A stretch of 64,000 nt of DNA from Bacillus cytotoxicus (GTDB lineage: Bacteria; Bacillota; Bacilli; Bacillales; Bacillaceae_G). The notes below the pieces were generated by a model. The model worked only from the letters and a program-made list of their open reading frames with translations, was not told the origin of the DNA and did no database searches. Below, in pieces: positions 19,209 to 27,320 of this stretch (position 1 is the stretch's first letter; the number at the start of each line of letters is the position of its first letter). Position numbers and translations under genes: made by a program. Location: the NCBI RefSeq assembly GCF_023715645.1, contig NZ_JAMBOP010000021.1, positions 16,892-80,891 on the forward strand, in the 5' to 3' direction.

Positions 19209-19326
19209 GCAGAGCGATATCGACCACTTTCACCAATATATCGGCGCAAATGGTCCATTTATCGGCGCTTTTTCAAATATATCGGCGCTTCGACACAGGA
19301 TAAAGACCCCTCGACAAATTCCGCCA
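19209..19326 (-). repeat. GCGCCGATA tandem-unit repeat, long form
   Basis: Read on the minus strand, the motif GCGCCGATA(T/A)A occurs three times, spaced 20-22 bases apart, after a leader shared with the copy at 29.36 kb (GTCGA...GTCTTTAT). The two copies differ by about two units, suggesting a variable tandem array. Both sit directly beyond a gene terminator. Confidence 0.6.
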
Positions 19327-19362
19327 CACAAAAAAAGGCTATCCCTCAAGAATAGCCTCCAC
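19327..19362 (-). terminator. Terminator of glaH-lhgO
   Basis: AGGCTAT-N9-ATAGCCT followed by T7 on the minus strand, just past the lhgO stop. Confidence 0.82.
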
Positions 19363-19366
19363 CTAA

Positions 19367-20587
19367 CTAAGCTTTCACACGAAACATTCCCGCCGGACTC
19401 ACTCTGTCCGGAACTTTCTCCGCGATCGCCTCGCCGATTATTAAACTCGCCGTCGCAGCTGGGGAGGGGGCGTTACAAATATGCATAGAATTGATGCCTG
19501 GAATGATGCAGAAGTCATCGACCATGTTTCCGTTGGAGAGAATCGCCTGCGCTCTTACCCCCGCATGAGTTGGGACAATATCTTTCTCTGTGAGCTCTGG
19601 TATTAAACGCTGTAAGCTTTTGAGAAATGATTGTTTGCTGAATGAGCGAATCATTTCTTTCATGCCTTCTTTCATGTTAGGCATGGCCATTTTCCAGAAG
19701 CCAGTGTAGGTCATAGTTTCCATGAAGTCTTTTAAATCGAAGTCTTTTTTTGTGTAGCCTTCTCGTTTGAAGCTTAAGACGGCGTTTGGCCCTGCGTGTA
19801 CGTCTCCGTTTATCATTCTTGTAAAATGCACACCTAAGAACGGAAAGTCCGGATTTGGGACTGGGTAGATTAAGTGTTTCACGAGATGGCGTCGTTCTGG
19901 GATGAGTTCGTAATATTCGCCGCGGAACGGGACGATTTTCATGTCTGTTAGTATGCCTGCTTTTTTGGCGATTCGGTCGCTATGTAAGCCGGCGCAGTTA
20001 ATGAGAAATTTCGTTACGAATACGCCTTGGTTTGTTTCGATTGTGACGACGTCCTTTTTTTCATAAATTTGTTCTGCTTTTGTTCCTAGGTGTATTTCTC
20101 CGCCATTTTTCTCGATGATACGGGCAAATGTATAGCTAACTCCTTTGTAATCGGCAATGCCGCAGGAAGGAACGCGAATTGCACCTAGTCCTTTGACGTG
20201 CGGCTCGATTTCGGATAATTCTTCTGGACTAATTTTTTCAATGTTTAAGCTGTTTTGCAAGCCTCTTTCATAGAGATTTTGCAGAAACGGAATCTCTTCT
20301 TTTTCTGTTGCGACAATGACCTTTCCGCACATGTCATAGGCGATTCCGTTTTCTTTACAAAACTGTACCATTGCGGCATTGCCTTCTTTTGCAAACTTTG
20401 CTTTGAAACTGCCTGGTTTATAGTAAATGCCGGAATGGATAACACCGCTATTATGCCCTGTTTGATGATGGGCCAGTTCGTTTTCTTTTTCAATAATTGC
20501 GATTTTGGCATGAGGGAATTTTTTCGTTAAGGCCATCCCTGTGGAAAGCCCAACAATTCCTCCGCCGATAATAATAAAATCGTACAT
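19367..20587 (-). CDS. lhgO: L-2-hydroxyglutarate oxidase/dehydrogenase
   Basis: A 406-residue FAD protein of the DAO family that oxidises L-2-hydroxyglutarate to 2-oxoglutarate. The N-terminal Rossmann motif is IIIGGGIVGL (residues 5-14), followed by the flavin contact HQTGHNSGVIHSGIYY that is very characteristic of LhgO/YgaF. The ATG at 20587 is preceded by GAGGGAGG; the in-frame extension upstream is rejected. It lies 123 bases after glaH, whose product supplies its substrate, as in E. coli glaH-lhgO-gabDTP. Electrons normally go to the quinone pool. Confidence 0.93.
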   Translation of the reverse strand: MYDFIIIGGGIVGLSTGMALTKKFPHAKIAIIEKENELAHHQTGHNSGVIHSGIYYKPGSFKAKFAKEGNAAMVQFCKENGIAYDMCGKVIVATEKEEIPFLQNLYERGLQNSLNIEKISPEELSEIEPHVKGLGAIRVPSCGIADYKGVSYTFARIIEKNGGEIHLGTKAEQIYEKKDVVTIETNQGVFVTKFLINCAGLHSDRIAKKAGILTDMKIVPFRGEYYELIPERRHLVKHLIYPVPNPDFPFLGVHFTRMINGDVHAGPNAVLSFKREGYTKKDFDLKDFMETMTYTGFWKMAMPNMKEGMKEMIRSFSKQSFLKSLQRLIPELTEKDIVPTHAGVRAQAILSNGNMVDDFCIIPGINSMHICNAPSPAATASLIIGEAIAEKVPDRVSPAGMFRVKA

Positions 20588-20710
20588 GTTGTTTCCTCCC
20601 TCAAAAATATCTATGTATATAAATGCAGCTCGACTTGGACACTCTCGTCCATCTAAAATGTCAATATATATCACGAAAGGCAGGCCTTATTTCAAGACCC
20701 GCCGCAAAGA

Positions 20711-21646
20711 TTATGATTTAGAAAAGCAGCCGCGTTGGCGCATGAGCTCTCGATATAAATCCTTATTTTTCTCAAAAGGAGCGCGCCCGTGCATCCAAAA
20801 TAGGTTATTTAATAGAACTAAATCGCCGACTGGTAATTTTAATGCATGCGTTGCCGGAGAGTTTTCAACAGAGTGTGATAGTTCCTTCAAATAGTTTGCT
20901 TGTTCAATGTTATCTGGGTAAGCAAATTGATCAATAAAACAAATACACGGCGCATTATTTACGTCAAAAAACGTTTCACGGTGGATGATTTCTTGTGCAT
21001 TTTTACTTGGCGGTGCCTTGTACGTAATTTTAACAGATGCTAGTGAATGATTTCTAAATTTATCAAGCTCTTCCCAGTCATCTAAATGAAGTAAACGCGA
21101 TTCGCCGCCCACTGCATTTTGTTCCTCTATTTTCATCATAAGCAGCCAATCTGTCGGTTCGTCAACAAATGTTCCGTCTGTATGAAGTGTAAATAAACGA
21201 TACGCTTGGCGCAAATAAGAATCGCTGCTGTCTGTATCTTTCACATTAAATCTCGCATAATACGTTCCTGTCATAGCATCAAAGTTAGGCGTACCAATTA
21301 AATGTGTTAATGCCGTTGCAAATTTCACATAGTCTTCTGCCGCTGTTGTTTCACCCTGTACACCAATTGTAAATCCGCCCGTTTCGCGGTCATGAATAAT
21401 CCCGCGAACATTCTCCATAAAAGATGAACCGAAGAACTTTCTCATTTGATCCGCAAGAATATAGCGAGAATAAGGAATATATTGCAATAATTGCTCAGAA
21501 TATTCTTTGACCTCTTGGAAAAATTGGCGCAACAAATGTCGATTTAATACAATATGATACAAGCGTTTATGTTCTGGATGAGGCATAATTTCATACTCAT
21601 CATATTTCTTCGCGAATTTCATTTTCATGTCTTGTTCCGTAATCAT
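20711..21646 (-). CDS. glaH: Glutarate 2-hydroxylase (CsiD/GlaH), Fe(II)/2-oxoglutarate dioxygenase
   Basis: A 311-residue enzyme converting glutarate to L-2-hydroxyglutarate with 2-oxoglutarate and O2. The iron triad is visible: His155 and Asp157 in LHTDGTFVDEP and the distal His286 in MHGRAPF, with the downstream Arg binding 2-oxoglutarate. Length and motifs match CsiD. The ATG at 21646 follows GGAGGAAG; the upstream in-frame stretch runs through the leader terminator and is not coding. It is the first gene of glaH-lhgO and is controlled by a 220-base leader. Confidence 0.93.
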   Translation of the reverse strand: MITEQDMKMKFAKKYDEYEIMPHPEHKRLYHIVLNRHLLRQFFQEVKEYSEQLLQYIPYSRYILADQMRKFFGSSFMENVRGIIHDRETGGFTIGVQGETTAAEDYVKFATALTHLIGTPNFDAMTGTYYARFNVKDTDSSDSYLRQAYRLFTLHTDGTFVDEPTDWLLMMKIEEQNAVGGESRLLHLDDWEELDKFRNHSLASVKITYKAPPSKNAQEIIHRETFFDVNNAPCICFIDQFAYPDNIEQANYLKELSHSVENSPATHALKLPVGDLVLLNNLFWMHGRAPFEKNKDLYRELMRQRGCFSKS

Positions 21647-21866
21647 CGATATCTTCCTCCTTAGTTTAGAAAAACGAAAAAGCCAGTCATACGAATCCAC
21701 AATATATACATTGTAGAAACGTACAACTGGCTTCAAATTACGAATGTCTTTAATCTCTTAAAGTACAATAATAATAGACAGTTTTTTTATTCAACTATGT
21801 GCAAATCAGCAAGTGAAGATCGGATGTAGAGAAGGCTAATTTCTCGTATGGATCTTATCACTTTAT
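21647..21866 (-). promoter_or_regulatory. Attenuator-type leader of glaH
   Basis: Between the promoter and the ribosome binding site is an RNA leader of about 220 bases ending in a strong intrinsic terminator (21671-21734; arms GAAGCCAGT...ACTGGCTTTTT on the minus strand). Near its 5' end (21816-21840) is ATTAGCCT-YC-rich-CCGA, which also occurs in the gabP leader. The layout (promoter, conserved block, terminator, gene) is that of a riboswitch or protein-dependent attenuator; no known class was recognised. Confidence 0.55.
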
Positions 21867-21872
21867 AATTAA

Positions 21873-21901
21873 ATATTAATTCAAAATTTTCTGAATGTCA
21901 A
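21873..21901 (-). promoter_or_regulatory. SigA-type promoter of glaH
   Basis: TTGACA, a 17-base spacer and TAATAT on the minus strand. Confidence 0.7.
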
Positions 21902-22007
21902 TGTGTTTTGTTTGTTAAAATGACAATAAAGTTTTAATAAAATTATCCCTCTATGCAAATTATCGTTAAAAAACTGCGTAAATTTTCTTCTAAAGTTACA
22001 TATTTAA

Positions 22008-22377
22008 GATACCGCCACATTACTACTTAAATTTGGGGAGAAATAAATTATTAAGACTATTTTGTAGGCTTAGCTTTAACATAATTTAATACGTTATAAA
22101 ACATTCTTACAGTAAACATAATAAATATTATTGGATAAACCCACGAAGTAAAATAAATTGAGCTAGCAAATACAAGACCAATTGATATTATAAGACATAT
22201 AAAATCTAAATAAAAAAATACTTTATCTGTTTTTTTCTTCATCAATAATTCTCCCATTTAATATTATAGTAACATGAACAAACATTAAATTAAGGTAATT
22301 TTATAAATTATTTCAAACTAGAAAGTCATTTTAGGGTATTTCTATTTGTTAGCTTGATGTACATGTGGTGGTACACC
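22008..22377. mobile_element. Small cassette with IS231/Tn4430-like ends carrying a membrane-protein ORF
   Basis: The left end reads GATACCGCCACATTACTACT; the right end, on the opposite strand, reads GGTGTACCACCACATGTACA followed by TCAAGCTAAC. Both resemble the ends at 52252-52394. Between them lies only the 66-residue ORF at 22057. This looks like a non-autonomous mobile insertion cassette. Confidence 0.5.
22057..22257 (-). CDS. Small two-helix membrane protein, cassette cargo
   Basis: Sixty-six residues with a Lys-rich start and two hydrophobic helices (VFFYLDFICLIISIGLVFA; VYPIIFIMFTVRMFYNVL). An internal ATG at residue 6 (MKKKTDK) is also possible and is better spaced from GGGAG. No family recognised. 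It is the only cargo of the cassette. Confidence 0.5.
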   Translation of the reverse strand: MGELLMKKKTDKVFFYLDFICLIISIGLVFASSIYFTSWVYPIIFIMFTVRMFYNVLNYVKAKPTK

Positions 22378-22458
22378 TTATATGTCTTACATTAATCCAC
22401 ATTTCCATATAAAAAAGTTTGATAATTTTCGTGAATCTTACTCAATTAAAGCCTCGCA

Positions 22459-23037
22459 TTATTTTTCTTTTAATATTGAATACTTTCGATAAACTTTATA
22501 GAAACTGATACCAAAGAAAACAATCATAAGGATAGGAAGCGATCTCAAAAGAACAAATGGAGTTTCAAATAAAAATGCTTTCCAAAACAATGCACCTTTC
22601 ATACTCCAAAGACCTTCAGTTAAATATAAACCTGAATTCTTGTAAAACATATGAAAACAAGGCAATAACAGTATACCGAGACCAGATGAACAACCCATCA
22701 ATCTTTTATAATAATTACTCTTTGATTGGCGATCCGAGAAGATTTCATTTTGACCATCATCTTCTTTTTGCCAATATCGAATTCCACCAAGCCAGGAGTC
22801 ATTTATGTAACTCCAACCGAAGTCTTCATATATCCCTTTGTAATCTTTAAACTTTTTCTTTGATAAATAATCTTGATAATCCAGTCGCATTACATATCTC
22901 TTGTCGGTTTTTTCGAAAGTGTATATTCCTAATCCACTAATATTTGTACAACGATAACCTTTTTGTAATTGCTCGTTCAGCCATTGCTCCTCTTTTTCGA
23001 TATCAAAAAACATCTTAAATTTCTTCATTCGATTCAC
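22459..23037 (-). CDS. DUF2812 membrane protein
   Basis: A 192-residue protein. The N-terminal half is the DUF2812 soluble domain (KFKMFFDIEKEEQWLNEQLQ, YVMRLDYQDYL), followed by two C-terminal transmembrane segments (about 115-135 and 160-180). DUF2812 proteins are typically encoded with a PadR regulator, as here, where the gene overlaps the end of padR by 23 bases. Function unknown; a role in envelope stress or sensing is often guessed from this pairing. Confidence 0.82.
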   Translation of the reverse strand: MNRMKKFKMFFDIEKEEQWLNEQLQKGYRCTNISGLGIYTFEKTDKRYVMRLDYQDYLSKKKFKDYKGIYEDFGWSYINDSWLGGIRYWQKEDDGQNEIFSDRQSKSNYYKRLMGCSSGLGILLLPCFHMFYKNSGLYLTEGLWSMKGALFWKAFLFETPFVLLRSLPILMIVFFGISFYKVYRKYSILKEK

Positions 23038-23332
23038 TTCCTTCGTACAGGGATAAAATATGCAATAACCTGTTTTGTTCTATTTTCAAAATGGTGCTTC
23101 CTTCCGCAGTTATCATATAAACTTTTCTCCGCCCTGACTCTCCAACAGGTTCAATCCAACCATGATTATTCAAATTTTCAATCGCACCGTATAATGTACC
23201 AGCTGCTAAAATAACAGTACCATTACTTATCTTTTCTATCTTCTGCATTACGGCATAGCCATGGAGTGGCTCACGTAGAGCTAACAAAATATAATGCATG
23301 GTTTCAGACAATGGTAATAATTTATGTTTCAT
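23015..23332 (-). CDS. PadR-family transcriptional regulator
   Basis: A 105-residue winged-helix repressor with the PadR signature (YILLALREPLHGYAVMQKIE, then LAAGTLYGAIENLNNHGWIE and GRRKVYMITAEG). It lies upstream of and overlaps the DUF2812 gene, and probably represses both. Repeated GTTCAACT sites lie in its promoter region. Confidence 0.92.
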   Translation of the reverse strand: MKHKLLPLSETMHYILLALREPLHGYAVMQKIEKISNGTVILAAGTLYGAIENLNNHGWIEPVGESGRRKVYMITAEGSTILKIEQNRLLHILSLYEGSESNEEI

Positions 23333-23345
23333 ATACTCATCCTTT

Positions 23346-23401
23346 ATTCAGTTCGACTAGTTAGTTCAACTTAATAATAACGTAATACAGTTCAACTGAA
23401 T
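23346..23401 (-). promoter_or_regulatory. Candidate PadR operator
   Basis: ATTCAGTTCGACT (23346-23358) and AGTTCAACTGAAT (23389-23401) form an inverted repeat, with a third AGTTCAACTT between. The site is directly upstream of padR. Confidence 0.5.
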
Positions 23402-23485
23402 AGTCAATAACATTTTCAAAATTGGTCAAAGGAACTTAAAGTAAATAGCTTGATAACAAGGAAAAAATCAATCTAAAAAGTCACT

Positions 23486-23542
23486 TTACAGACTTATTTC
23501 CCTTCGCTTCACTACACGCTTTTCTTCACTCGATTTTGCCAT
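23486..23542 (-). CDS. Possible 18-residue basic peptide or gene remnant
   Basis: ATG at 23542 follows an excellent site (GGGGGAG) and reads MAKSSEEKRVVKRREISL, then stops; a small hairpin with a T-run follows. It lies just after a terminator-bearing leader like those of glaH and gabP, so it may be the rest of a deleted gene under the same control. No other evidence of translation. Confidence 0.3.
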   Translation of the reverse strand: MAKSSEEKRVVKRREISL

Positions 23543-23566
23543 TTTTCTCCCCCTTAAATAAAAGAG

Positions 23567-23615
23567 CCAGTTATATTCCGCTCAGCAAATAAGCTGGAAT
23601 ACAACTGGCTCTCGT
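23567..23615 (-). terminator. Leader-type terminator
   Basis: GAGCCAGTTGTATTCC paired with GGAATATAACTGGCTC, then T4. The same GAGCCA/TGGCTC design is seen in the gabP leader and a close variant in glaH. It may also end the gabTD operon. Confidence 0.75.
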
Positions 23616-23647
23616 TTACGAACGCTCTTCCGACATGGAGGTGCAAT

Positions 23648-23729
23648 AAAGTGAAACTTTATTCAGTGGGGGTCTTCTTCATCCCCCACTGATTATTAGT
23701 TGAACCAATCGGGCCTTTACGGGCAGTTC
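23648..23729 (-). repeat. Dispersed hairpin repeat at the end of the DUF3870 gene
   Basis: Contains AATCAGTGGGGG/CCCCCACTGATT-type arms and a CCAATCGGGC...GGGCAG end. Other copies lie at 38243-38396, 40305-40385 and 47997-48149. Three of the four abut a stop codon, so the repeat works as a 3' end. Confidence 0.75.
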
Positions 23730-23730
23730 A

Positions 23731-24090
23731 TTATTTTACCGGAGCTGTTTCCTCATACTCCTCCTGCAGTGTTTCACCGTTTACATAACTTGTATATTGG
23801 CGGTACAAATCTTTTAACGCGCTAATAATCGCATTTTGTGCTTTTCCTTGATAATGATAGGAAATTTCTTCGATAATGTCTTCGATGCCATCTCGCAAAC
23901 TATATCCTCGTAAAATTTGCGAAATAAAGTCTCGTCCGTGTCCTGTCGCAAGGGTACATGACGATTCGATAATTACATGATATTTGTGATCTGCTTCTAT
24001 TGTAATTGTTAGTGTTTCATAGACGCTGCGTACAGCCATCCCTTTCGGAAGTCTCGCATGTCCTGCCATGAAAAAAGTTCCTTTTCGCAT
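23731..24090 (-). CDS. DUF3870 protein in the glutarate/GABA cluster
   Basis: About 119 residues, soluble, matching what I remember of DUF3870: GHARLPKGM near the N-terminus, then LTITIEADHKYHVIIESSCTLATGHGRDFI, and a helical end (DGIEDIIEEISYHYQGKAQNAIISALKDLY). The second ATG (24090) has the better spacing from GGGGG. It lies 26 bases after gabD and is likely the last gene of gabT-gabD. Function is not established; the setting suggests a link to GABA or semialdehyde metabolism. Confidence 0.72.
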   Translation of the reverse strand: MRKGTFFMAGHARLPKGMAVRSVYETLTITIEADHKYHVIIESSCTLATGHGRDFISQILRGYSLRDGIEDIIEEISYHYQGKAQNAIISALKDLYRQYTSYVNGETLQEEYEETAPVK

Positions 24091-24116
24091 GTTCATCCCC
24101 CATTATTATGTTGTTA

Positions 24117-25559
24117 TCATACTTGATCTACATATACTGTCTTCATTCTTGTATAAAATTCTGCAGCTGCTTTCCCTTGTTCACGCGGTCCAGCACTGGA
24201 ATGCTTCATACCGCCAAACGGAACTTGCGGTTCTGCTCCTGCTGTTTCTGAATTGACGTGAACCATTCCAACTTCCATATCATCAATAAATTGCTGGGCA
24301 AGGCTTAAGTTATTTGTACAGATCGATGCGCTCAGTCCATATTCTGTATCGTTCGCTAAGTGAATTGCTTCTTTGTAATTTTTTACTTTAAATAAACAAA
24401 TGACAGGACCGAAAATTTCTTCTTTCGCAATACGTGCATCGTGAGGTACGTATTCAAAAATAGTCGGCATTACATAACATCCTTGTTGTAACTCATCTTC
24501 TGTTGGTACGTTGCCTCCGCAAAGCAGTGAAGCCTCGTTCTTACCTGCTTCAATCATCGAGAACACGGATTTCTGCTGGTTTTCTGATACACACGGGCCC
24601 ATAAATGTGTCTTGTTCTAACGGATTACCAACTGTAAGAGATTCTGTACGCTGCACAAGTTGATTGCGAAATTCCTCATATATTTCCTCTTCCACGATAA
24701 TTCTACTTGTCGCGGTACATTTTTGTCCTGTTGACATAAATGCACCTTTGATTGCAATCTCGACTGCTTTTGGAATATCAGCATCCTTTAAGACAACGAG
24801 TGGGTTTTTCCCGCCCATTTCTAATTGCACTTTTTTCCCACTTGCAATCGCCGTTTGCTGAATTGTTTTTCCAACGTTATTCGAACCAGTAAAGGAGATT
24901 GCTTTTATATCCGGGTTTTCTGTTAATTCTGTTCCAACTACTGAACCTTTTCCAAAGACACAGTTGATAACGCCGGCAGGAATACCCGCCTCGTGAAACG
25001 CATTGACAAGGTGGTATACGGATTTTGGCGTCACTTCTGCAGGCTTGATGACAACAGTATTACCGTAAATGAGTGCAGGCGCCATTTTCCATGCTGGGAT
25101 GGCAATTGGAAAATTCCACGGCGTAATCAATCCTACTGGCCCCACTGCTACTCGTTTACTGTAAAGCATCGTTTTCGGATTAGCCGACGGAATGATTTCT
25201 CCCACCGGCTGATTCGCTTCCCCTGCATAATATTCGAGAATGCTAATGGCCCGCTTCGTCTCTCCGATCCCTTCAGCGAGTGTTTTTCCTTCTTCACTCG
25301 TCAAGTCATGACCGATTTCCGTCACTCGCTCTTTTAAAATCGCTGCTGCTTTCCATAAATAACTAGCCCGCTCTTGAAACGATAACCTTTGCCAATTGTG
25401 AAAGGCTTCTTTCGCAGAAGCGATAGCTGCTTGTGTATCTTCTGCTGAGCTTAATGGAAATTCTCCTAACACTTCTCCATTATGCGGATTATAGTTTTTG
25501 GAATATTGCTGAGTAGATGGTTCTTTCCACTGCCCGTTTATATAATTGAAAAACTTCAT
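24117..25559 (-). CDS. gabD: Succinate-semialdehyde dehydrogenase-type aldehyde dehydrogenase
   Basis: A 480-residue NAD(P)-dependent aldehyde dehydrogenase. The cofactor motif [19 protein letters not shown], the catalytic Glu in [13 protein letters not shown], the catalytic Cys in GQKCTATSR and the EEIFGPV motif are all in place. Beside gabT and gabP it is expected to oxidise succinic semialdehyde to succinate. A 2-oxoglutarate-semialdehyde or other semialdehyde specificity is possible from sequence alone. It is 11 bases downstream of gabT. Confidence 0.85.
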   Translation of the reverse strand: MKFFNYINGQWKEPSTQQYSKNYNPHNGEVLGEFPLSSAEDTQAAIASAKEAFHNWQRLSFQERASYLWKAAAILKERVTEIGHDLTSEEGKTLAEGIGETKRAISILEYYAGEANQPVGEIIPSANPKTMLYSKRVAVGPVGLITPWNFPIAIPAWKMAPALIYGNTVVIKPAEVTPKSVYHLVNAFHEAGIPAGVINCVFGKGSVVGTELTENPDIKAISFTGSNNVGKTIQQTAIASGKKVQLEMGGKNPLVVLKDADIPKAVEIAIKGAFMSTGQKCTATSRIIVEEEIYEEFRNQLVQRTESLTVGNPLEQDTFMGPCVSENQQKSVFSMIEAGKNEASLLCGGNVPTEDELQQGCYVMPTIFEYVPHDARIAKEEIFGPVICLFKVKNYKEAIHLANDTEYGLSASICTNNLSLAQQFIDDMEVGMVHVNSETAGAEPQVPFGGMKHSSAGPREQGKAAAEFYTRMKTVYVDQV

Positions 25560-25570
25560 TCTCCTACCCC

Positions 25571-26893
25571 CTATTTAGATACCCTAGCAATTGCCGCTTC
25601 AAGAATCGTGAGTCCTTCTTCAAGCTGTTCATCTGTAATAACAAGCGGTGGTAAGAAACGAAGTACACTGCTGTAAATACCCGCACTTATTGTAATTAAA
25701 CCCTTATTGTGTGTTTCCTGCATAATCGCTTTTACTTCTTCTGTTGCCGGCTCTTTCGTATCTCGATCCTTAACAAGTTCCATAGCCGTCATCGCTCCAA
25801 GACCTCTTACATCGCCAATTAATTCATATTTATCTTTCCAGCTATTGAACACTTCCATCATACGGTCGCCAATTTCCTTGGCACGTTTTACTAAGTTTTC
25901 TTCTTCAATGACGTCTAAAACAGCTAGAGCTGCAGCACAAGCAACCGGGCTCCCTGAAAACGTGCCGCCAAGTTGTCCTGGGCCAGGTGCATCCATTAAT
26001 TCCGCTTTTCCTGTCACTGCACTAAGCGGCATACCGGCAGCGATGGATTTTGAAAATGTCATTAAATCAGGAGCTACCCCGAAATGATCCATTGCGAACA
26101 AGTTTCCTGTACGAGCAAAGCCCGTTTGAATTTCATCAGCAATCATGACAATTCCATATTTATCACAAAGATTTCTTACTCCTTGCATAAACGCAGCACT
26201 TGGGACAATAAAGCCACCTTCCCCTTGAAGAGGTTCCAAAATAATTGCGGCAATGTTATCACTTGCCACTTCCTCTAACATAAAACGTTCGAAATATGCT
26301 AAAGTCTGCCCATCCACTTCCTCTGTTGTCATTCCGTCTTCCGCGCGGTAGTAATACGGATACGGCAACTTGTATACATCTGGCGAAAACGGACCAAATC
26401 CATGTTTATACGGGTTTACTTTACTTGTAAGAGACATCGTCATTAGTGTCCGTCCGTGATAAGCACGCTCAAACGAAACGATGGCGCTGCGCCCTGTCGC
26501 TTTTCGAGCAATTTTCACAGCATTTTCAACCGCTTCCGCTCCGCTATTGGCAAACAGTGTTTTTTTCTGAAAATCGCCTGGCGTTAATTCATTCAACCTT
26601 TCAGCCAATGCAACATAACTTTCATACGGTGCTACATGAAAACAAGTATGAATGGAAGATTCCACTTGCTCTTGAATCGCTTTTACGACCTTCGGATGAC
26701 AATGCCCGACATTTTGCATCCCAATCCCGCCTGCAAAATCAATTAATTCATTGCCATCTATATCCGTAATAACGGCTCCTTTTGCCGATTGCACATATAA
26801 ATTCGTAATATTATACGGACCCGCAGGCACCGCATTTTTTCTTCTCTCGTGTAAAATAGCTGATTTTGTAGTGACAATATTATCTTTTAACAT
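25571..26893 (-). CDS. gabT: 4-aminobutyrate aminotransferase
   Basis: A 440-residue class III PLP aminotransferase. It has the family's ANSGAEAVENAVKIAR phosphate-binding segment, YHGRT, VMIADEIQTGFARTG (Asp of the PLP pyridine contact) and the lysine in TFSKSIAAGMPLSAV. It transfers the amino group of GABA (and perhaps 5-aminovalerate from lysine breakdown) to 2-oxoglutarate. The ATG at 26893 follows AAGGGG; in-frame ATGs upstream have no site. It is the first gene of gabT-gabD-DUF3870. Confidence 0.92.
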   Translation of the reverse strand: MLKDNIVTTKSAILHERRKNAVPAGPYNITNLYVQSAKGAVITDIDGNELIDFAGGIGMQNVGHCHPKVVKAIQEQVESSIHTCFHVAPYESYVALAERLNELTPGDFQKKTLFANSGAEAVENAVKIARKATGRSAIVSFERAYHGRTLMTMSLTSKVNPYKHGFGPFSPDVYKLPYPYYYRAEDGMTTEEVDGQTLAYFERFMLEEVASDNIAAIILEPLQGEGGFIVPSAAFMQGVRNLCDKYGIVMIADEIQTGFARTGNLFAMDHFGVAPDLMTFSKSIAAGMPLSAVTGKAELMDAPGPGQLGGTFSGSPVACAAALAVLDVIEEENLVKRAKEIGDRMMEVFNSWKDKYELIGDVRGLGAMTAMELVKDRDTKEPATEEVKAIMQETHNKGLITISAGIYSSVLRFLPPLVITDEQLEEGLTILEAAIARVSK

Positions 26894-26998
26894 TCGAACA
26901 TACCCCTTTTTCATTTTTATATACATTCATTTTGATCTACTAACATACGAATCTCTGCTATGGAATCGCTACTAGCTTTCTTCCTTACCTAAAAATGT

Positions 26999-27278
26999 GT
27001 AACTACTCAGTCATACATTTCATTTAGAAGTTTGGTAAGGAGTATGATTCCAGCGAAAATACGCCCCTTATTACCTATAGAAAGTTATTTTCATTTTCCA
27101 GCATATAGATTGCTGTCATGAAGATAAAAATGGACCTACACCTCGCTACCTCTCTTTGTTTTAAAACTTTGCGCGTGGCAGGAAAAGGCCCTGACCGCTA
27201 CTATGCATAGCCAGTCCTTCTCGACCATTTAAAAAAATGCTTTTCTGTCGGTTTTTCATAGAGTGACTGAGTAGTTAC
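26999..27278 (+). mobile_element. MITE copy 1, with 8-bp target duplication
   Basis: A 280-bp element with 15-bp perfect terminal repeats (GTAACTACTCAGTCA at both ends, inverted) flanked by AAAAATGT on each side (26991-26998 and 27279-27286). It has no ORF of note. The inner part includes the bcr1-like core. It lies between gabT and gabP. Confidence 0.9.
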
Positions 27279-27320
27279 AAAAATGTCGTTGTTTCAAGTT
27301 GTATTTATATACCTTTCGAT

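Noticed and set aside
19209-19326. CRISPR array from the repeated GCGCCGATA units
   Set aside because: Only three short units without uniform spacers and no cas genes; better explained as a tandem repeat.
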